Assembly (NCBI GenBank): GCA_951213105.1
Contig: OX578137.1
Coordinates: forward strand, 81,360,910-81,424,909
Direction of reading: 5' to 3'
Source: Amaurobius ferox
Taxonomy: Eukaryota; Arthropoda; Arachnida; Araneae; Amaurobiidae
Length of the DNA stretch: 64,000 nt
The position numbers and the translations under genes were made by a program. The notes below the pieces were generated by a model. It saw only the letters and a program-made list of their open reading frames with translations, searched no databases and was not told the origin of the DNA. This document shows positions 59,966 through 64,000 of the stretch, in pieces. Position 1 is the stretch's first letter, and every line of letters starts with the position of its first letter.

Positions 59966-61403
59966 CCCTACAATGCATACTGATTCATATATGAATCAAT
60001 CCAATTTTTAGCTAATTTCGCCTTAAAAAATCAAGAAATAATCTGCTTTCTGTACTTATTCCATAACAAGAATACCCTCTTAGTAATTTATTGCTGCTGG
60101 CCCCTGTAAATTGCACCACCGATACACGTTATGTATAGTTTTAGTAATTGATTCTTTTTTAAGAATTTCTTTCTGATTCCCATGTTTACATATAGTGTGT
60201 TTTGGCAGTAATTATTTTCCAAGAGCTTCAAAGAATTTATTCTTCGAAGTTCAAGGTATGCAGTTTTCATTATTGATTTAATTTAAAATAAAATTTAGTA
60301 TTAAAATTTTCGATTTTTGTGATTGATTCGTATATGCATCATCATGCATTAACGGGTAGGTTTAGACTCACAATACACAGTTTTGCATATGGATGAATTT
60401 CATTTTTTTAAACAAAAATTAGTGTTATAATACCAAGTAACAGCCTGTATCTTGTACTGATTCATATACCCTGCAATGCTTATTCAATAACTACTTAGGA
60501 TATTGTTAATTAGATACATAAATTATTCATATATTTCATATTTCTTATCAGAAAACCATGATTTCTTATTTTTCATTTTTTGGACTTTTATATTCCGCGA
60601 ACAACTTTAATGCACTTATTAAGATTTAACTTACAAATGTAATTTTATCGAATATTTAGATTATTAATGAATTTTTAATTCTTAAAATATTATAATTAGC
60701 AATACTGATAAATTTGTAAGATAACATATAACAAGGACACATAGCAATTGAATAGTATTGGAATTATTTATTCAAATATAAGAGAAATTGGTGACTGTGT
60801 CGCTTTTAAATGGGGAAGACAAAACAGTAGCTTACCGAAATATTATAATGTAGAAAGAAGGAAAAGCCCTGCAGCATACATTCTCCCATATGTGTTAGAC
60901 AGGGCAATATCGAACAATTTGCAATGAAATCGAAGCTAATTTGCAATGAAATCGAAGCTAATTTGCAATGAAAATCGCACTAGATGCAAATTTGTCCATG
61001 TGCAATACATAACCTTTTATTGGCTGTAAAAAAAAGGGATTTTTTCCATTTTACATAAATATAATAATAATAAAATACATTAAAATATCTGAAATTAAAA
61101 TTTAATAAAAAATTTAAATTTAATTAAAATATATTTTCTTTTTATAAACAAAGTATAATTTAGCATTTTTTTACCAAACTTATTATTTATATGGTGGTAA
61201 ATCATTTTTTTTATCTCTTCAACACCAATTGAAAGTGGTAGCTAAATGCATACTGATTCATATATGAATCAAACCTAAAAATTCAAAAATTAACCAATAG
61301 AAAAAGCTAAATATTTTTTTTTAATATTTTTCCACATATACTTAAGCTAAAATCATTAAAAAAAAATGTTTGGTGAAAAAATAAAAAATCATGCATTGTA
61401 GGG
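59966..61403. mobile_element. Possible piggyBac-like non-autonomous element
   Basis: The left end is CCCTACAATGCAT and the reverse complement of the right end is also CCCTACAATGCAT (13 bp). The right end is followed by TTAA (61404-61407), the piggyBac target. The left flank is ATATA, not TTAA, which weakens the call. Perfect 18-bp palindromes TGATTCATATATGAATCA lie at 59981-59998 and 61254-61271, like the sub-terminal repeats of that superfamily. No transposase frame is present; the interior is very A+T-rich. Confidence 0.4.
60918..60985. repeat. 22-bp tandem repeat, three units
   Basis: TTTGCAATGAAATCGAAGCT recurs three times (the third unit diverges after GCAATGAAA). Confidence 0.85.
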
Positions 61404-61949
61404 TTAAAATATATAATACCAAGAAAATAAATTATAGATTCTAAATATTAAATGTCTTGAAATTTTAAGTATTTACTAAATAAACTGCAATGATATCGTA
61501 GAAAATTTAAATTCCTTGCAAAAAATTGGACAATTGAAGAATTTATTGGATAATTTAGTAGAGAAAGTTATTATATATTAACAATGAAAAACAGCAAAAA
61601 ATTATTTTTTTCTCCCAAAAATATATAGAATCGAGCTTTAAATATTACTTATAATATTCTAAAAATAGTTGTAATGACATATTTCACAAATCAGTACCAG
61701 AAACGATGAACATTGCAGTCAGTGGTGCCACTTACACTGTATGATTTTTTGTTAAATATGTGCATTATAATACTTAACCATCAAATAATTTTATTATTAA
61801 TTTTATTGAAACGGAGGTTTGAGTCAAATATTAAAATGTTTTGTGTTTTTTTACCACATTTTTGGTTTAAAATGTCGATTATCGGATCCAGCATTGCAAG
61901 TGCTAATCTATTCTAAGTAGTCTTGGCATTTTCGGGGTTCATAGAGGTT

Positions 61950-62152
61950 AATTGTTACAATTACTAAAAGGATCAGAGAAGAATTAAAATGGTCAAAGAA
62001 AGTGAATGCATCCATAAAACATTTAGCTGCAGCTACGAAAATCGGCTGGAACGAATATGTATCCTTTCAGGAAATATGCAATGATTAAAATTTGGGAGCA
62101 AAAATACGCTTTCTAAGAAATGATAACTACAAGGACATGGCATTTTAGTAAG
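61950..62152 (+). pseudogene. Possible decayed coding segment, unrecognised
   Basis: One forward frame reads TKRIREELKWSKKVNASIKH and on to SFQEICND, then a TAA, then NLGAKIRFLRNDNYKDMAF and a stop. The composition is protein-like (mixed charged and hydrophobic residues), unlike the surrounding A+T-rich chance frames. No family is recognised, and there is no start codon or splice evidence. Confidence 0.2.
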
Positions 62153-62394
62153 TGGTAAATCCCCTCTAGAAGTTATATGTTCCTGTATTCGGTGCAGCAA
62201 AGAATCAGTGAATTTGTTTATCTATATCTTCGGAAGATTCTAGAAAAAATCTTGCAGCTGGTCAGCTAATCCTGAGAAGGGTGCAGTTACCATCCATGTA
62301 TGCCAGCGGCGTATTTTATTGATGACAGGTCTGAAAATCTGGATGGCTTGACAGCATAAACAGAACAATCATATACGGAATATCGTTGATGTAG

Positions 62395-62676
62395 AAGCGA
62401 GTAGCCAGATTGGCTTACAGCGTAACTAGAGAAGATTGGCTGTCAACAGAGATGGCTTCCCAGATGGGTACAACACGTTATGTTGGTTGTGTACCGTTCG
62501 ACAACAAATGCAGTATCGGAACGCTGGCCAGTCATTCTCCACACACGTATACGGCGGCCATCAGCACTGTGACAGACGAAGAATTCGTCGCTAGGACCCT
62601 ATCTAGACTGACTGAGATCGGTGCCAATCCAGACTACTCTGCCTACTTTAAGAGGTCATTGATGGGCGAGATATAA
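62395..62676 (+). CDS. Possible exon or relic frame, unrecognised
   Basis: An open frame of about 93 codons (containing EDWLSTEMASQMGTTRYVGC and ending FKRSLMGEI) lies in a segment of distinctly higher G+C content. The first ATG is at 62452. A CAG acceptor-like site lies at 62418-62420. No domain is recognised. The neighbouring 62700-63054 segment is similarly G+C-rich and open on the minus strand in two frames, so the locus may be one old element or a gene of uncertain strand. Confidence 0.25.
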   Translation, partial: KRVARLAYSVTREDWLSTEMASQMGTTRYVGCVPFDNKCSIGTLASHSPHTYTAAISTVTDEEFVARTLSRLTEIGANPDYSAYFKRSLMGEI

Positions 62677-62689
62677 GACGTAGATATCC

Positions 62690-63054
62690 AATCCCACATT
62701 CTGTCAGTCGAATCTGAATAGTAACATTTGAAAAATCATGCATGGAGTATGGAAAATGTCTTAGTATGGCTGATGACGACGCCATTGGTGTGGACAAGGC
62801 TCCTCCCCTGACTGCACGACACCCTCGAACCGTTGTTTGTCTGGGGTTTCCTGAACCTCTACGACGATGTCTTCTCTGAACCAATGTTGCCAACACTGAG
62901 CAACTAACAGTTCGCTCCGATCCAGACGGTGACTGATATATCTCGAACAACCAGTTTCCTTAAAGTGTATGGACCTCTCTCTAAATCCCACAATTATTCG
63001 TAGCGCCAGCGAGTACATTTCAAAGGCATGTTTGCACAAAATTTGCAGTATCAA
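62690..63054 (-). other. G+C-richer segment, reverse frames open, unrecognised
   Basis: The minus-strand frame 62761-63054 (97 codons, including HFKETGCSRYISHRLDRSEL) and an overlapping frame to 62648 are open, but no family is recognised. Overlapping openness in two frames is expected from G+C content, so neither is called as a gene. Confidence 0.25.
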
Positions 63055-63660
63055 AATCCATCTCTAACATATCTGTAAATAAGTAACTACAGACCAAGCC
63101 TAAGGATAAAAATAGAAGGCAACTTATCACTACAATGGAAAGGGGGATGAGAAGGATATTAGTATACAAAAATCACAATTAGAAAGGTATATATAATTAT
63201 ATGGACATGTATATTAAAAAATGAAAAATAAAGCAGGGCAAAAAGGAGAAAATGCAATAATGATTAGCTCAAGATAACAGATTAAGACATTGGGAACAAT
63301 CAATTGAAACTACACAAAAAATGGCGGTTAGTTCAAAATTGCATTTTCGTCAGTACAGCCATACAATTCGAATTAAAACCGATAGAACAGCCAGTTTCTG
63401 ACAATGGCGATAGTATTTAACTATAAACACCATTGGAACTGTCTACTGGCTAGTGGAAGGAGAAAAAATATAAACCAAATGAATTATAAATCAGAAATAT
63501 AAAAACAAATAATAACTCACAGGCACTACTACCACGTGTGGGTCGAACATGCTCGCTGGGGAACATGCGACTGAGCATTTCACCTCACTTCGTCAATGCG
63601 AGTGGGCATCGGAATGAATTCATTTGAACGAAACATAGTGTGTATGGGGATTTTCAAAAA
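63055..63660. other. Unrecognised DNA
   Basis: No assignable feature. 63530-63620 is locally richer in G+C. Confidence 0.5.
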
Positions 63661-63760
63661 GATTAAACAATATAGGACTCAGGACAAGTGGAAATTAGTC
63701 TTTCGAAAATAGTAAACAGTATTAGACTCAGACCAAGTGGTAAGTTAGGTGATAAGAATG
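63661..63760. repeat. Imperfect ~46-bp tandem duplication
   Basis: AAACAATATAGGACTCAGGA (about 63665) and AAACAGTATTAGACTCAGAC (about 63711), each followed by CAAGTGG, form two diverged direct repeats. Confidence 0.7.
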
Positions 63761-63780
63761 GGTAAAATTTACAAAAATGA

Positions 63781-64000
63781 GTTATCCAATCAAGGATAAA
63801 TAATGTATATGTAAAATTATTATGTGGTATAATTGAAATTATTAATAATATTATTTACAAATACTCCCGGATATTGGTAATTTTGACAAATGCGTTTAAG
63901 GTTATTGATGCGGAGAAAGAGAAACCGACGATCAGAAAGTCGATGTATTCGAAATACCTGATTGAAAATGATGTTTCTAAACAATTGAATAGAATTACAA
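63781..64000 (+). CDS. Possible partial exon running off the window, unrecognised
   Basis: A forward frame is open from 63781 to the end. The last ~35 codons (VIDAEKEKPTIRKSMYSKYL, then IENDVSKQLNRIT) have a protein-like composition, with G+C-richer codons than the upstream A+T-rich part. A TTTAAG acceptor-like site lies near 63895-63900. No family recognised; the 3' end lies outside the window. Confidence 0.3.

Overview
This window is eukaryotic, very A+T-rich (roughly 70% by eye) and almost entirely repeat-derived. The repertoire (Helitron-like elements with CTGT microsatellites, Tc1 DD34E elements, a ZBED/SCAND3-like hAT element, tRNA- and 5S-derived SINEs with AAC/GAA tails) fits an arthropod. 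A chelicerate such as a spider is possible, but that is only a guess. No complete host protein-coding gene, functional tRNA or functional rRNA gene was found. The few non-transposon open segments (near 10.1, 29.0, 62.0, 62.4-63.0 and 63.8-64.0 kb) are weak exon candidates.

Layout. 1-6494: two long non-autonomous Helitrons in perfect head-to-tail tandem, followed 2 bp later by a MITE with ~87-bp inverted ends. 6.9-16.6 kb: mostly unrecognised A+T-rich DNA with a tandem pair of tRNA-like SINEs (12.8-13.25 kb), GT/AT microsatellites and two tRNA-SINE copies. 16.7-18.9 kb: a third, shorter Helitron in reverse orientation. 19-32 kb: five copies, one nested in another, of a ~1.3-kb family with Helentron/HINE-like architecture (here 'family B'), plus a dead Tc1 element. 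33.9-40.1 kb: a degenerate ~148-bp tandem array carrying a 4.9-kb hAT element, which is itself broken by a second Tc1 copy. 40.2-52 kb: five more family B copies, a G+C-rich segment with inverted ends, and SINE arrays. 52-58.6 kb: a segmental duplication carrying SINEs, one of them a chimera with a 5S rRNA head, and a solo LTR. 59-64 kb: a possible piggyBac-like non-autonomous element and G+C-richer segments with unassigned open frames.

How the parts relate. The insertions form a readable chronology: Tc1 into hAT, hAT into a tandem array, family B into family B, SINE and LTR into the segmental duplication. The most unusual items are the 5S-rRNA/tRNA composite SINE with a clean target duplication, the exact Helitron tandem junction with a second decayed terminator inside each unit, a frameshift shared by two Tc1 copies that otherwise decayed independently, and the inverted-repeat G+C-rich segment between two opposed family B copies.
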